From CAZCFB01 sp964511535 (GTDB lineage: Bacteria > Myxococcota_A > Polyangia > GCA-2747355 > CAZCFB01): a stretch of 13,935 nt of DNA. The stretch spans positions 1 through 13,935 of the forward strand of contig CAZEFW010000195.1 in the NCBI GenBank assembly GCA_964511535.1, in the 5' to 3' direction. Below, piece after piece: positions 7,541-13,935 of the stretch. Position numbers and translations under genes: made by a program. The notes beneath the pieces were generated by a model that was not told the DNA's origin, did no database searches, and worked only from the letters and a program-made list of their open reading frames with translations. How positions within the stretch are numbered: position 1 is the first letter of the stretch; every line of letters starts with the position of its first letter.

Positions 7541-8515
7541 ATGACCGCCCGCACAACCCTCTGCACCCTGATTTCCATGGCAAGCCTGCTAATCGGAACC
7601 TCCGCGGTGGCCTGGTCCGGCAACGGCTACAACATCCATTACGGCAAGGGCGCCTCGTTCAGCAAGGGGACCATGATGCGCAACGCGACCGGCGCCAGCC
7701 CTCGCGTTGGCTCGGGCCGGTCCAGCTACTCGAGGACCAGGACGGCCACCCCCAAGCGCTCCTTCGGCACCATCAAACTTCAATCCTCCACCGTCAAGAT
7801 CCACCGAATAGGCAAGGGAGCCGGGCTTCGCCACCTGTCCATCGACCACAAGCTGCTCGTCACGGGACGCAATTCCATCCGGTTGATCGGCGGCGGCTGG
7901 ACCAAAGACTCGGCGCGGGCAGCTGTGGAGAAGCTCGGCGGCAAGCTGGTGACCGCCAAGTCCGAAAATGGACACCTGGCCATCGTCCATTTCAAGGGCA
8001 AGCCCGGCTCGCTGCTCAAGCGCCTGGGCGGCATCGTTCACCGGATCAACAGGAAGCCCGGGCAGAAAAGAAAAGCGTCCAGGCGCAAGAAGGTCAGCTA
8101 TGGCGCCAACCTCAAGGCCACGCTGCTCAAGCAGCTCAAGCTCAAGCCTGGCACCCAGATCATCTACCGCACCACCAAAGTGAAGTCCTACGGCAAGCGC
8201 TCGTCCTACACCCAGCGCCGCAAGGGCATGTTCTGGGTCAACATGTCCGACGGCAAGACCACCTCGCACAGGGGCACGCTGGATTTCATGGTCACCAGGT
8301 CGGGCAAGGTCCGCGCCCTCAAGGGCACCAAGGCAGACTTCGTTCGCAAGTCCGCGCCGCACGTCAAGGCCAACGAGCCAGCCGCCGTCAAACAGAACCT
8401 GCGCTCCCCCACCAAGCGCGGCGGTGGCGGCGCCACTCCGAGCAGCTCGAGCGGCACCAGCTATGGCGGCAACCCCGAGGCCTACGCCCGCGGCCTGCAG
8501 GCCAACCTCTGGTAG
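7541..8515 (+). CDS. Exported, highly basic protein of unknown function
   Basis: The ATG at 7541 has a near-ideal ribosome binding site (AAAGGAG, 6-7 nt upstream) and starts a clear signal peptide (about residues 1-24, with TSAVA before the likely cleavage at W25). An upstream frame to 7457 is not supported. The mature protein of about 300 residues is rich in Lys, Arg, Gly and Ser, with few acidic residues, so its isoelectric point should be very high. Residues about 125-160 read as an alpha/beta unit (ARAAVEKLGGKLV, then HLAIVHFKG) that could be an I9-inhibitor-like or ferredoxin-like fold; this is a guess. A linker of Gly and Ser precedes the last residues. It is preceded by a sigma-54-like promoter and followed by a hairpin, suggesting a single-gene transcript. 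I do not recognise the family. Confidence 0.75.
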   Translation: MTARTTLCTLISMASLLIGTSAVAWSGNGYNIHYGKGASFSKGTMMRNATGASPRVGSGRSSYSRTRTATPKRSFGTIKLQSSTVKIHRIGKGAGLRHLSIDHKLLVTGRNSIRLIGGGWTKDSARAAVEKLGGKLVTAKSENGHLAIVHFKGKPGSLLKRLGGIVHRINRKPGQKRKASRRKKVSYGANLKATLLKQLKLKPGTQIIYRTTKVKSYGKRSSYTQRRKGMFWVNMSDGKTTSHRGTLDFMVTRSGKVRALKGTKADFVRKSAPHVKANEPAAVKQNLRSPTKRGGGGATPSSSSGTSYGGNPEAYARGLQANLW

Positions 8516-8530
8516 GCGCAGGTCCAACCT

Positions 8531-8549
8531 CGGGTGATTCGATCACCCG
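8531..8549 (+). terminator. Hairpin after the exported basic protein gene, possible terminator
   Basis: CGGGTGAT-TCG-ATCACCCG is a perfect 8-bp stem with a 3-nt loop, 16 bp after the stop codon. It is followed by CTGTTTCCC rather than a proper T-run, so it may be a weak terminator or an mRNA-stabilising stem. It separates this gene from the radical SAM operon. Confidence 0.45.
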
Positions 8550-8670
8550 CAGCTGTTTCCCTCCCGCCAGCAGGTTCAGATTGGCCCCCTCGTCTCGCCC
8601 TTGACGGCGCAACTTCCACGACCGGATACTCGAGCTTTCAGCGAAAAAACTGGACGGGGGTGCCTGCGCG

Positions 8671-9789
8671 TTGCCAGCCACAGAGAGGAAATGCAGGGCA
8701 GGTGCGCCCCGAAGCTTGGTGCTGCAGTGGCACATCACGGAGCGATGCAATCTGCACTGCACGCACTGCTATCAGGGCGACGAAGCTGAACCCGGGCTGC
8801 CTCCAGCGGACCTGCTGACGATCCTGGACCAGTTCGACGAGCTGCTCGCTGGCATGCGGCGGGGCGGCCCGGTGAGCGGCCAGGTCACAGTCACCGGCGG
8901 CGAGCCCTTTGTGCGGGATGATTGCATGGCCCTGCTTCGGGAGATCCGCTCCCGGGGCCACGGCCTGGCCCTGCTGACCAACGGCAGCTTGCTCGATACG
9001 CCGCTGGTGGAGCGGCTCGCTGCGCTGGAGCCCCGCTATGTGCAGCTGAGCATGGATGGCGGCCCCCGGACCCACGACAAGATCCGTGGCCCCGGGAACC
9101 ACGCTGTCACCGTGGCCGCCGCCAGGCGGTTGGTGCGGGCGGGCATCCGCACCCTGATCTCCTTTTCCGCTGGACCGTCCAACTACACCGAGTTCGAACA
9201 GGTGGCGCGGCTCGGCTGCGAGCTGGGCGTGGACCGGGTGTGGGCCGACCGGGTCATCCCGCTGGGCAGCTCGTCTGATGAAGGCAGCCTTGGCCCACAT
9301 CAGACACGTGCCCTGTTCGAAGCCATGAGCCGGGCTCGCGACCGCGCCCGGCGGCGTTGGTTCGGTCGCACCGAAGTGGCCATGCACCGGGCGCTGCAGT
9401 TCCTCATCTCGGGCAGCAAGCCATACCGCTGCTCCGCCGGGCGATCCCTGCTGGCGGTGTCGCCGGGCGGCGACCTGCTGCCATGCCGACGATTGCCGGT
9501 GCCGGTGGGAAACCTCATGCAGACGCCGATGCTGGAGCTGTATCGCCATGCCGCGGTGCTGCGTCAGCTGCGCCAGCCCAGGCCTGCCAGTCGCGGGTGC
9601 GAGGTGTGCCCGCACCAGGCCGGCTGCAGGGGAGGGCTGCGCTGCCTGGCCTGGGCCACCACCGGCAGCCCCTTCACCGCTGATCCCGGATGCTGGCTGA
9701 GCCAGGACCATCATGATGCGACCACGCCTCTGGAGGCGACCGCTCGAGGAGAGCCTCCGGCATGTGCCGGGGAGCAAGGGGGCCGATAG
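8671..9789 (+). CDS. Radical SAM/SPASM domain protein, putative peptide-modifying enzyme
   Basis: The 372-residue enzyme carries the radical SAM signature CNLHCTHC (C26, C30, C33; CxxxCxxC) that holds the SAM-binding 4Fe-4S cluster, and a GGEPF motif at 76-80. The C-terminal third is a SPASM domain for auxiliary clusters, with seven Cys: C254, C272, C310, C313, C319, C325 and C341, including an RGCEVCPHQAGC segment. SPASM enzymes such as PqqE and sactisynthases mostly act on ribosomally made peptides, and so a peptide or protein substrate is likely. The start used is a TTG at 8671; the frame is closed upstream at 8602, and a TTG or GTG near 8716 is the only other start before the cluster motif. 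It overlaps nothing, but the next gene begins 2 bp after its stop, so the two are probably co-transcribed. The last 25 residues are low-complexity. Confidence 0.88.
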   Translation: MPATERKCRAGAPRSLVLQWHITERCNLHCTHCYQGDEAEPGLPPADLLTILDQFDELLAGMRRGGPVSGQVTVTGGEPFVRDDCMALLREIRSRGHGLALLTNGSLLDTPLVERLAALEPRYVQLSMDGGPRTHDKIRGPGNHAVTVAAARRLVRAGIRTLISFSAGPSNYTEFEQVARLGCELGVDRVWADRVIPLGSSSDEGSLGPHQTRALFEAMSRARDRARRRWFGRTEVAMHRALQFLISGSKPYRCSAGRSLLAVSPGGDLLPCRRLPVPVGNLMQTPMLELYRHAAVLRQLRQPRPASRGCEVCPHQAGCRGGLRCLAWATTGSPFTADPGCWLSQDHHDATTPLEATARGEPPACAGEQGGR

Positions 9790-9791
9790 AT

Positions 9792-10544
9792 ATGGACAGA
9801 GCAGCGTTGCCAAAACGCCTGAGCGAGGTCATCTCCGAGCTGGAGGCAGAGCTGGAACAACACTGCCCGGGTGCAGTGGACGCGCTGCTGATCTACGGCG
9901 ACCTCGCCCGATCTGGCCCTCGCACCGCGAGCGCCGAGGCGCACCTGATGGTGCAGCTGTCGCAGACCGCTGCGGAGCGCCTTGCGCAGGTGGCAGTACC
10001 TCTGACCAGGGCCTGGCGCATGGCCCGGATTCACCCCTACCTGGTGGGGGCGGGCGAGCTGCCGCGCATGGCAGATGTCTTCCCGGTCAAGGTGCTGGAC
10101 ATCAAGCGGCATCACCTGCTCCTGACCGGTGAAGACCCCCTGGCCGACGTGAAGATCCATGGCGAGCACCTGCGCTTGCAAGTGGAGCAGCTCCTGCGCA
10201 ATCAGCTGATGCGCATGCGGCGCGGCTTCGTCGGGGCATGGAACGACGCGGGCTCCATGATGACCCTGCTGGTGCGCGCAGTGCATACGCTACATCCAGA
10301 GCTTGAGGCCTTGTTGCTGTTGCTCGACCAGGATCCGGGTGGAGGTGTAAGGGCCGAGGTGTTCGACCGGGTGGCATCGACCTGCGAGCTGGATCGAGAG
10401 GTCATGGCGTGCCTGGACAGCCTCGAGCGCGAGGGCCCGGGCAGCGCCCGGCAGGTGCTGGAGCTGGCCGGCGAGACCCTCTCCCTGCTCGAGCGGCTGG
10501 TGGACATCGCGGATCGCCTGGAGGTGCCGGCATGGAGCTGTTGA
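9792..10544 (+). CDS. Nucleotidyltransferase-like protein lacking the catalytic aspartates
   Basis: The layout matches small MNT-type nucleotidyltransferase-fold proteins: an N-terminal helix, a LLIYGDLARSG strand and turn, then a strand AHLMVQL. A later segment, FPVKVLDIKRHHLLLTGEDP (97-116), is typical of this group, and a helical C-terminal half follows. In active enzymes the turn reads GSxxxG(S/T)DxD. Here the equivalent segment is GDLARSGPRTASAEAHLMV, with Ala and His where the metal-binding Asp pair should be. It is thus probably a binding or scaffold protein rather than a transferase. The ATG at 9792 is 2 bp after the radical SAM stop, with a GGAG/AAGGGGG stretch upstream. Its end overlaps the next gene by 13 bp, so translation is probably coupled across all three genes. 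The fold assignment is from pattern memory and is moderately sure. Confidence 0.7.
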   Translation: MDRAALPKRLSEVISELEAELEQHCPGAVDALLIYGDLARSGPRTASAEAHLMVQLSQTAAERLAQVAVPLTRAWRMARIHPYLVGAGELPRMADVFPVKVLDIKRHHLLLTGEDPLADVKIHGEHLRLQVEQLLRNQLMRMRRGFVGAWNDAGSMMTLLVRAVHTLHPELEALLLLLDQDPGGGVRAEVFDRVASTCELDREVMACLDSLEREGPGSARQVLELAGETLSLLERLVDIADRLEVPAWSC

Positions 10545-11710
10545 GGCTGCCAGGCCCTGATTTTCTGGGAGCGTTCGTGCCCATCGCTTTCTGGGCGCTG
10601 GTGGCAGCGCTTGCAGTGAACTTTCTGGTCAGGTGGTTGGTCAAGCACCCATGGAGCCTGCCGCCCATGCCTGACCTGCTCAGTTTGCCCCCCGAGACGC
10701 TGGCCTACCTGTCTGGCGGTTCAGATCTGGCCTTCTCTGTGGCGGTCACCTCGATGCTCAACCGGGGCCACCTGAACTACGACTTTTTCGCTGGCGAGCT
10801 GTACCAGACCATCCCGCTCGGCTCAGCCAGTGAAGAGCAGGATGGTGTCGCAGGGCTGCCGTACCGGAGCCCGCCGGGGGCATCCTCCGAACCGCAGGCC
10901 GACATGAGCGGCTTCACGCGGCTGGAGCGGGCCGTCTTCGACGCCTCCCTCGCCACGCCGCCCGAGGGGGCTCTGCCGGTTCGCCGCCAGGCCGATGGCA
11001 AGCATGTGACACAGAACTGGGACGCGCTGGATCAGGCGATCAACGACATTTCGACTGACACCGAGCAGCGGACGCTGCCCTGGAAAGACGAAGTGGAGGC
11101 CATGGTCCCCGCCGGGCTCCTGGACCGCCACAAGAAGGCCAGCAAGGGCGCGCTGGCCCGGCTGGAGCAGGACCTTATCCAGCGCGGCCTGCTTGTCCCG
11201 GCCCGGCGGCTGCAACCTCTGCGCTTGCTGCCAGCGGCCATCATCGCTGCCCCGCTGCTGCTCGGCATTACCAAGTGCACCCGCGGCTTCGCCTCTGGCC
11301 ACGAGACATCAATCCTGTTCTTCATGTGCCTGGCAGGCATCGTGCTGACGCTGCTCTTCGCCTACCGTCCATCGCTCGTCGAGAGCCAGAACAAGTACTC
11401 GTTGGTTGGTGGCCGGCCCATCCGCTCCCTGCGAGGGGAGCGCACGCTGGCCACGCTCAAGATCCAGTATGACGGCCTGGCCAGGCTGGGGGCCGGAGAC
11501 ATGGCCACTCCACGAGAGATGGCCCTGTCCATGGGCCTGTTCGGGGCGGCGGCCTTCTCCACAGCATGGGGGCTGGAGCTGGGCTGGTGGTCCTTCCTCC
11601 GGAGTTCGCCATCCATCATGGGCGGGGGGGGCGGCGGCGGCTGCGGAGGAGACGGCGGCTGCGGAGGAGGCGGAGGCTGCGGCGGAGGCTGCGGAGGCTG
11701 CGGCGGGTGA
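10532..11710 (+). CDS. TIGR04222-like membrane protein with a Cys/Gly-only C-terminal tail
   Basis: The start is the ATG at 10532, with GGAGG 7 nt upstream, overlapping the previous gene by 13 bp. The 392-residue protein has a membrane segment at about 13-37 and a soluble region with PPETLAYLSGGSDLAFSVAV (53-72) and RGHL (78-81). Two further hydrophobic segments lie at about 230-246 and 258-278, then a conserved-looking RGERTLATL region (301-309) and a possible short hydrophobic helix at 333-352. From residue 364 to the end (29 residues) it is only Gly (23), Cys (5: 371, 377, 383, 387, 390) and one Asp. The AYLSGG motif and the tail match what I remember of TIGR04222 ('near_uncomplex') proteins. 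The tail could be the substrate of the radical SAM enzyme two genes upstream, or could bind metal. Which side of the membrane the tail faces is uncertain. Confidence 0.8.
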   Translation: MELLRLPGPDFLGAFVPIAFWALVAALAVNFLVRWLVKHPWSLPPMPDLLSLPPETLAYLSGGSDLAFSVAVTSMLNRGHLNYDFFAGELYQTIPLGSASEEQDGVAGLPYRSPPGASSEPQADMSGFTRLERAVFDASLATPPEGALPVRRQADGKHVTQNWDALDQAINDISTDTEQRTLPWKDEVEAMVPAGLLDRHKKASKGALARLEQDLIQRGLLVPARRLQPLRLLPAAIIAAPLLLGITKCTRGFASGHETSILFFMCLAGIVLTLLFAYRPSLVESQNKYSLVGGRPIRSLRGERTLATLKIQYDGLARLGAGDMATPREMALSMGLFGAAAFSTAWGLELGWWSFLRSSPSIMGGGGGGGCGGDGGCGGGGGCGGGCGGCGG

Positions 11711-11780
11711 CAGACGATGGCGGCTGTGACTACCCGGCCCCGGAAACCAAAAAATGGCCTCTGCGGAACAGCAGGGTGGG

Positions 11781-11799
11781 TGCCCAGGGACAGAATCGA
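11781..11799. repeat. Left copy of 19-bp direct repeat
   Basis: TGCCCAGGGACAGAATCGA occurs here and again, identical and in the same orientation, at 13917-13935. The bases just before the two copies differ (G versus T), so the left edge of identity is exact. The right edge cannot be judged because the second copy ends at the window edge. The two copies enclose the DUF1016 relic, the kinase gene and two hairpins. Confidence 0.8.
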
Positions 11800-11853
11800 C
11801 CTGCGACACGGGGATTCTCAGAAGCGTCCCGGGGGTGGCGCAAGGCGGCGCGA

Positions 11854-11882
11854 TTGCTGGAACTATTTGTTATTATTAAGAT
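11854..11882 (+). promoter_or_regulatory. Weak candidate promoter upstream of the DUF1016 relic
   Basis: TTGCTG (11854-11859) and TAAGAT (11877-11882) are 17 bp apart. They sit in the only AT-rich patch of this gap, which also contains TATTAT (11871-11876). Both boxes match the sigma-70 consensus poorly. It lies about 150 bp upstream of the ATG at 12033. Confidence 0.22.
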
Positions 11883-11891
11883 CGCAATTGA

Positions 11892-11921
11892 GCATAGGGA
11901 GGCGTAGAGAGGCATAGAGGA
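11892..11921. repeat. Three-copy 10-bp tandem repeat
   Basis: GCATAGGGAG, GCGTAGAGAG and GCATAGAGGA follow one another directly, differing at one to three positions. Such helical-turn-spaced repeats can be protein binding sites (iterons or operators) upstream of a gene, here the DUF1016/kinase pair, but could be simple slippage. Confidence 0.5.
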
Positions 11922-12032
11922 TCACAATAAGGCACAGTTTTGGGCACAGGCGCTCTCTTGGACTGGAGGAATTTCGTCACCAAGTAGAGCAGCCCCTCCA
12001 GGAAGAGTATGCTGAGGTCCAGAGAGGGGTTT

Positions 12033-12741
12033 ATGGCCAAGCGGAAACGCCCAAAGGCGCTTGAACCGAGGCGAGATGAATCAGTGCTGGCTGGCTACGA
12101 CCGGATCCTGACCGACCTGCAGGATCTGCTGGAGGAGTCCCGCCACGCCGCGGCCCGGTCGGTTAACGCTGTTATGACCGCGAGCTACTGGCTGGTTGGC
12201 AGGCGCATCGTGGAGGAGGAGCAAGGGGGCGAAGCCAGAGCGGAATACGGCACTGCCCTACTCCAGCGCCTCTCCTCCGACCTGGGCCAGCGGTTTGGCC
12301 GTGGGTTTTCCGTGGACCGCCTGGAGACCATGAGGCTGTTCTACCTCACCTATCCGCCCTCCGAGAATTCCGCGACAGCGCCGCCTGCGCGTCGGCGATT
12401 CCTGGTACCGGGTGGATCTGCTCTTCTTCCACCGCCGCCTGCGTGCCCAGGTGATCATCGACCTCAAGCTGGGCCAGTTCACCCACGCCGATGCGGGCCA
12501 GATGCACCTCTACCTCAACTACGCCCGGGAGCACTGGACCCTGGAAGATGAAAACCCGCCCGTGGGATTGATCCTCTGCGCTCACAAAGACGAGGCCGTG
12601 GCCCATTATGCTCTTGATGGCCTGCCCAACAAGGTCATGGCTGCGGAGTACCGTACAGCCCTCCCAGACGAAAAGCACCTTGCCGAAGAGATTAGGCGCA
12701 CCCGGCGTCTGCTCAAAGCGCACGCCAAAGGGAAACAATGA
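12033..12741 (+). pseudogene. DUF1016 (YhcG-type) PD-(D/E)XK nuclease, broken by internal deletion
   Basis: The N-terminal part reads from the ATG at 12033, with GAGAGGGG just upstream, as a DUF1016 N-terminal helical domain (YDRILTDLQDLL, SYWLVGRRIVEEEQ, FSVDRLETMRLFYLTYP). After about residue 113 the match stops. The C-terminal nuclease part resumes in another frame near 12373 (RQRRLRVGDSWYRVDLLFFH, then IIDLKLG, GQMHLYLNY and GLILCAHKDEAV) and ends at the TGA at 12741. The catalytic Asp of VDLLF and the DLK are kept. Intact relatives are about 340-370 residues; about 235 codons remain. The middle, roughly 110-130 codons between the helical and nuclease domains, is therefore missing and the join at about 12368-12378 is out of frame. 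The nuclease part could only be made from a separate start (the GTG at 12412). The tail overlaps the next gene in an ATGA. Confidence 0.85.
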
Positions 12742-13703
12742 GCAGACGACGGTCCAGGGGGTGGGGTAAGGGCCGGGCACGAGGCGTGCTCCAGCGCGCC
12801 TTCGATCCCCACACCAGCAAGAGCCGGGGTACCGAGGTGGGACGCATCCGCTGCGTCGGAGAAGGTCTATACCGCTGGGGCTACATTGCCTGGGTGGACC
12901 TCAAGCCAGATCCGGAAGATCTGTCTGGAAACTACATCTGCCTGCTGCCCAGGGACGATGTCCCCGCCAATTTCAACGAGCAGGTCCGGCGGGAGGCTGC
13001 GCTGCTGGATGCCCTGGCTGCCGCTGGCTTCCACTTGCGCATCCCTGAAGTGGCGGCTCTGGTGCCCTTGGACGGGCGCCTGGCTGTGGTGGAAACCCCG
13101 GTGGAGGGGATCCCATTGGACTTCAAGAACCCACGGCCGTTCTTCAAGGCCCCCTGGGAAGTCGTAGGTCAGGTGGCCGCGGCGATCCATGCAGTGACCG
13201 CACCGGAAGTTCTGTCACTGGCCGGTGGGCCCAAGACACAGCGTGCACACGCCGAGCAGTGTCTCTCGGTGTTCGACGGGCTTGAGGACCCGCTGCTACA
13301 GGAGGCCCGCGCCTGGGCTCATGAGAACCTTCCCCCGCCCACACCATCCACGCTGCTTCACGGTGACCTGCTGGGGCAGAACATCCTCATGCCCTTCGAG
13401 AATCCCGACGATCCGCCCGGCGTCATCGACTGGAGCTTCGCCACTCTCGGTGACCCGGCCTACGATTTGGCAATCACCACCCGTGGCTTCCGCCGGCCCT
13501 TCAAGCAAGCGGACGGGGTGGCCCGACTGCTGGACGCCTACGCTGATCATGGTGGCGAGCCGGTGGAGCCTGCATCTGTCCACCTCCACGAGCTCTGCCT
13601 GGCCGCTGACTGGTACCGGCAGTCGCTCGATCCAGGTACGCGAGTTCATCCACCCGAGGAGGAAATCAAACGCTTCAGAGGTATCTTCCGCCGGATCAAA
13701 TAA
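12738..13703 (+). CDS. Phosphotransferase of the APH (aminoglycoside phosphotransferase-like kinase) fold
   Basis: The 321-residue protein has the APH kinase (PF01636) core. The catalytic loop is LLHGDLLGQNIL (H208, D210, N215), followed by the metal-binding VIDWSFATLGDPAYDLA (D231 in the DFG-equivalent position, D243). An N-lobe helix, EQVRREAALLDALAAAGF, holds E86, which may pair with the ATP-binding Lys. It would transfer phosphate from ATP to a hydroxyl group on a small molecule. The family includes drug-inactivating kinases, choline or homoserine kinases and many of unknown substrate. Nothing here marks it as a resistance enzyme. The first 35 residues are basic and atypical. The ATG overlaps the stop of the DUF1016 relic (ATGA), so the two were translationally coupled. 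With the upstream gene broken, its expression may now be altered. Confidence 0.85.
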   Translation: MSRRRSRGWGKGRARGVLQRAFDPHTSKSRGTEVGRIRCVGEGLYRWGYIAWVDLKPDPEDLSGNYICLLPRDDVPANFNEQVRREAALLDALAAAGFHLRIPEVAALVPLDGRLAVVETPVEGIPLDFKNPRPFFKAPWEVVGQVAAAIHAVTAPEVLSLAGGPKTQRAHAEQCLSVFDGLEDPLLQEARAWAHENLPPPTPSTLLHGDLLGQNILMPFENPDDPPGVIDWSFATLGDPAYDLAITTRGFRRPFKQADGVARLLDAYADHGGEPVEPASVHLHELCLAADWYRQSLDPGTRVHPPEEEIKRFRGIFRRIK

Positions 13704-13748
13704 CCTGCATGACAGCACCTCGGTCTCCATGTTCTTAAACTGACCGTA

Positions 13749-13800
13749 GACGAGGACAATAGGCACTGCCCGAGTCTGATCAGGTTCTATTGTCCTCATC
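13749..13800. repeat. Inverted repeat with 14-bp arms
   Basis: GACGAGGACAATAG (13749-13762) and CTATTGTCCTCATC (13787-13800) are complementary except for one pair, with a 24-nt loop that has its own short CTG/CAG pairing. It lies 45 bp after the kinase stop. There is no T-run, so it is not a typical intrinsic terminator. It may be the end of a small palindromic element or an mRNA 3' structure. Confidence 0.6.
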
Positions 13801-13880
13801 AAGAGACCAGAAGTCCCCATGCCGGAGGCACAGTCCTCCTCTTCGATATCCTGCTGTCATCGGTGGGATTCCTAGAAAAA

Positions 13881-13915
13881 GCAAAACCCCCGAGGAGTTA
13901 ACCAGGGGGGCTTTG
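13881..13915 (-). terminator. Bidirectional terminator-like stem-loop, better on the minus strand
   Basis: CCCCC (13887-13891) pairs with GGGGG (13905-13909) around a 13-nt loop, with A-rich and T-rich flanks (GCAAAA left, CTTTG right). On the minus strand the stem is followed by TTTTGCTTTTT, a good U-tract, so it would stop transcription entering from the right. On the plus strand the tail CTTTGTTG is weaker but could end the kinase transcript. Confidence 0.5.
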
Positions 13916-13916
13916 T

Positions 13917-13935
13917 TGCCCAGGGACAGAATCGA
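13917..13935. repeat. Right copy of 19-bp direct repeat
   Basis: This is identical, and in the same orientation, to 11781-11799 (TGCCCAGGGACAGAATCGA). It begins 1 bp after the terminator-like stem-loop and runs to the last base of the window, so the repeat may be longer than 19 bp. Confidence 0.8.

Larger units (their letters stand above)
11711..12032. other. Intergenic region between the radical SAM operon and the repeat-flanked segment
   Basis: No gene is supported in these 322 bases. The region holds the left copy of a 19-bp direct repeat (11781-11799), an AT-rich patch (about 11860-11890) with possible promoter elements, and a three-copy 10-bp tandem repeat (11892-11921). There is no clear intrinsic terminator after the Cys/Gly-tail gene. 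Confidence 0.6.

Noticed and set aside
6682..9789. Mycofactocin-type cluster (MftR-like regulator plus radical SAM/SPASM protein)
   Set aside because: The regulator similarity is only in the DNA-binding helix. The two genes are separated and divergent, and no mftA-like peptide, mftB or later mft genes are present.
11566..11907. Arg-rich or Ala-rich reading frames over the Cys/Gly tail
   Set aside because: They are alternate phases of a GGC/TGC-rich sequence. Only the Gly/Cys frame continues the membrane protein and ends at a stop directly after the tail.
13296..13820. Minus-strand open frame over the 3' end of the kinase gene
   Set aside because: It is antisense to conserved kinase motifs HGD and IDW, and shows no domain of its own.

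Overview
The window is GC-rich bacterial DNA, most likely from a pseudomonadotal (proteobacterial) genome. This rests on a Gfa-family enzyme, a secreted thrombospondin-type-3 protein, a TetR regulator, a good sigma-54-like promoter and a DUF1016 (YhcG-type) relic. No rRNA or tRNA is visible, so the lineage cannot be fixed further from sequence alone.

Layout. Positions 1-588 hold no credible gene, but contain a long hairpin (135-193) and about four decayed copies of a 76-bp tandem unit (229-505). Two minus-strand genes follow: a Gfa/CENP-V-type zinc protein (589-1086) and an exported calcium-binding-repeat protein (1196-2191). A plus-strand polytopic membrane protein of unknown role (2548-3381) converges on a large minus-strand single-polypeptide restriction-modification enzyme of the Eco57I/type IIG kind (3399-6536). 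A TetR-family regulator (6682-7329, minus) lies upstream of it, with a palindromic candidate operator in the divergent gap. On the other side of that gap a sigma-54-like promoter (7480-7495) precedes a very basic exported protein of unknown function (7541-8515).

The most interesting block is 8671-11710, three tightly packed plus-strand genes. They encode a radical SAM/SPASM enzyme, a nucleotidyltransferase-like protein that appears to have lost its catalytic aspartates, and a membrane protein ending in a 29-residue tail made only of Gly, Cys and one Asp. The membrane protein resembles the family called TIGR04222 ('near_uncomplex'). I infer a candidate post-translational modification system in which the radical SAM enzyme acts on the Cys/Gly tail of a membrane-anchored substrate. 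This is untested.

The last 2.1 kb (11781-13935) lies between two copies of a perfect 19-bp direct repeat. Inside is a DUF1016 nuclease gene broken by an internal out-of-frame deletion, coupled by an ATGA overlap to an aminoglycoside-phosphotransferase-fold kinase, then a long hairpin and a terminator-like stem-loop. It may be a small mobile or exchangeable segment, or the repeats may simply be members of an interspersed repeat family.
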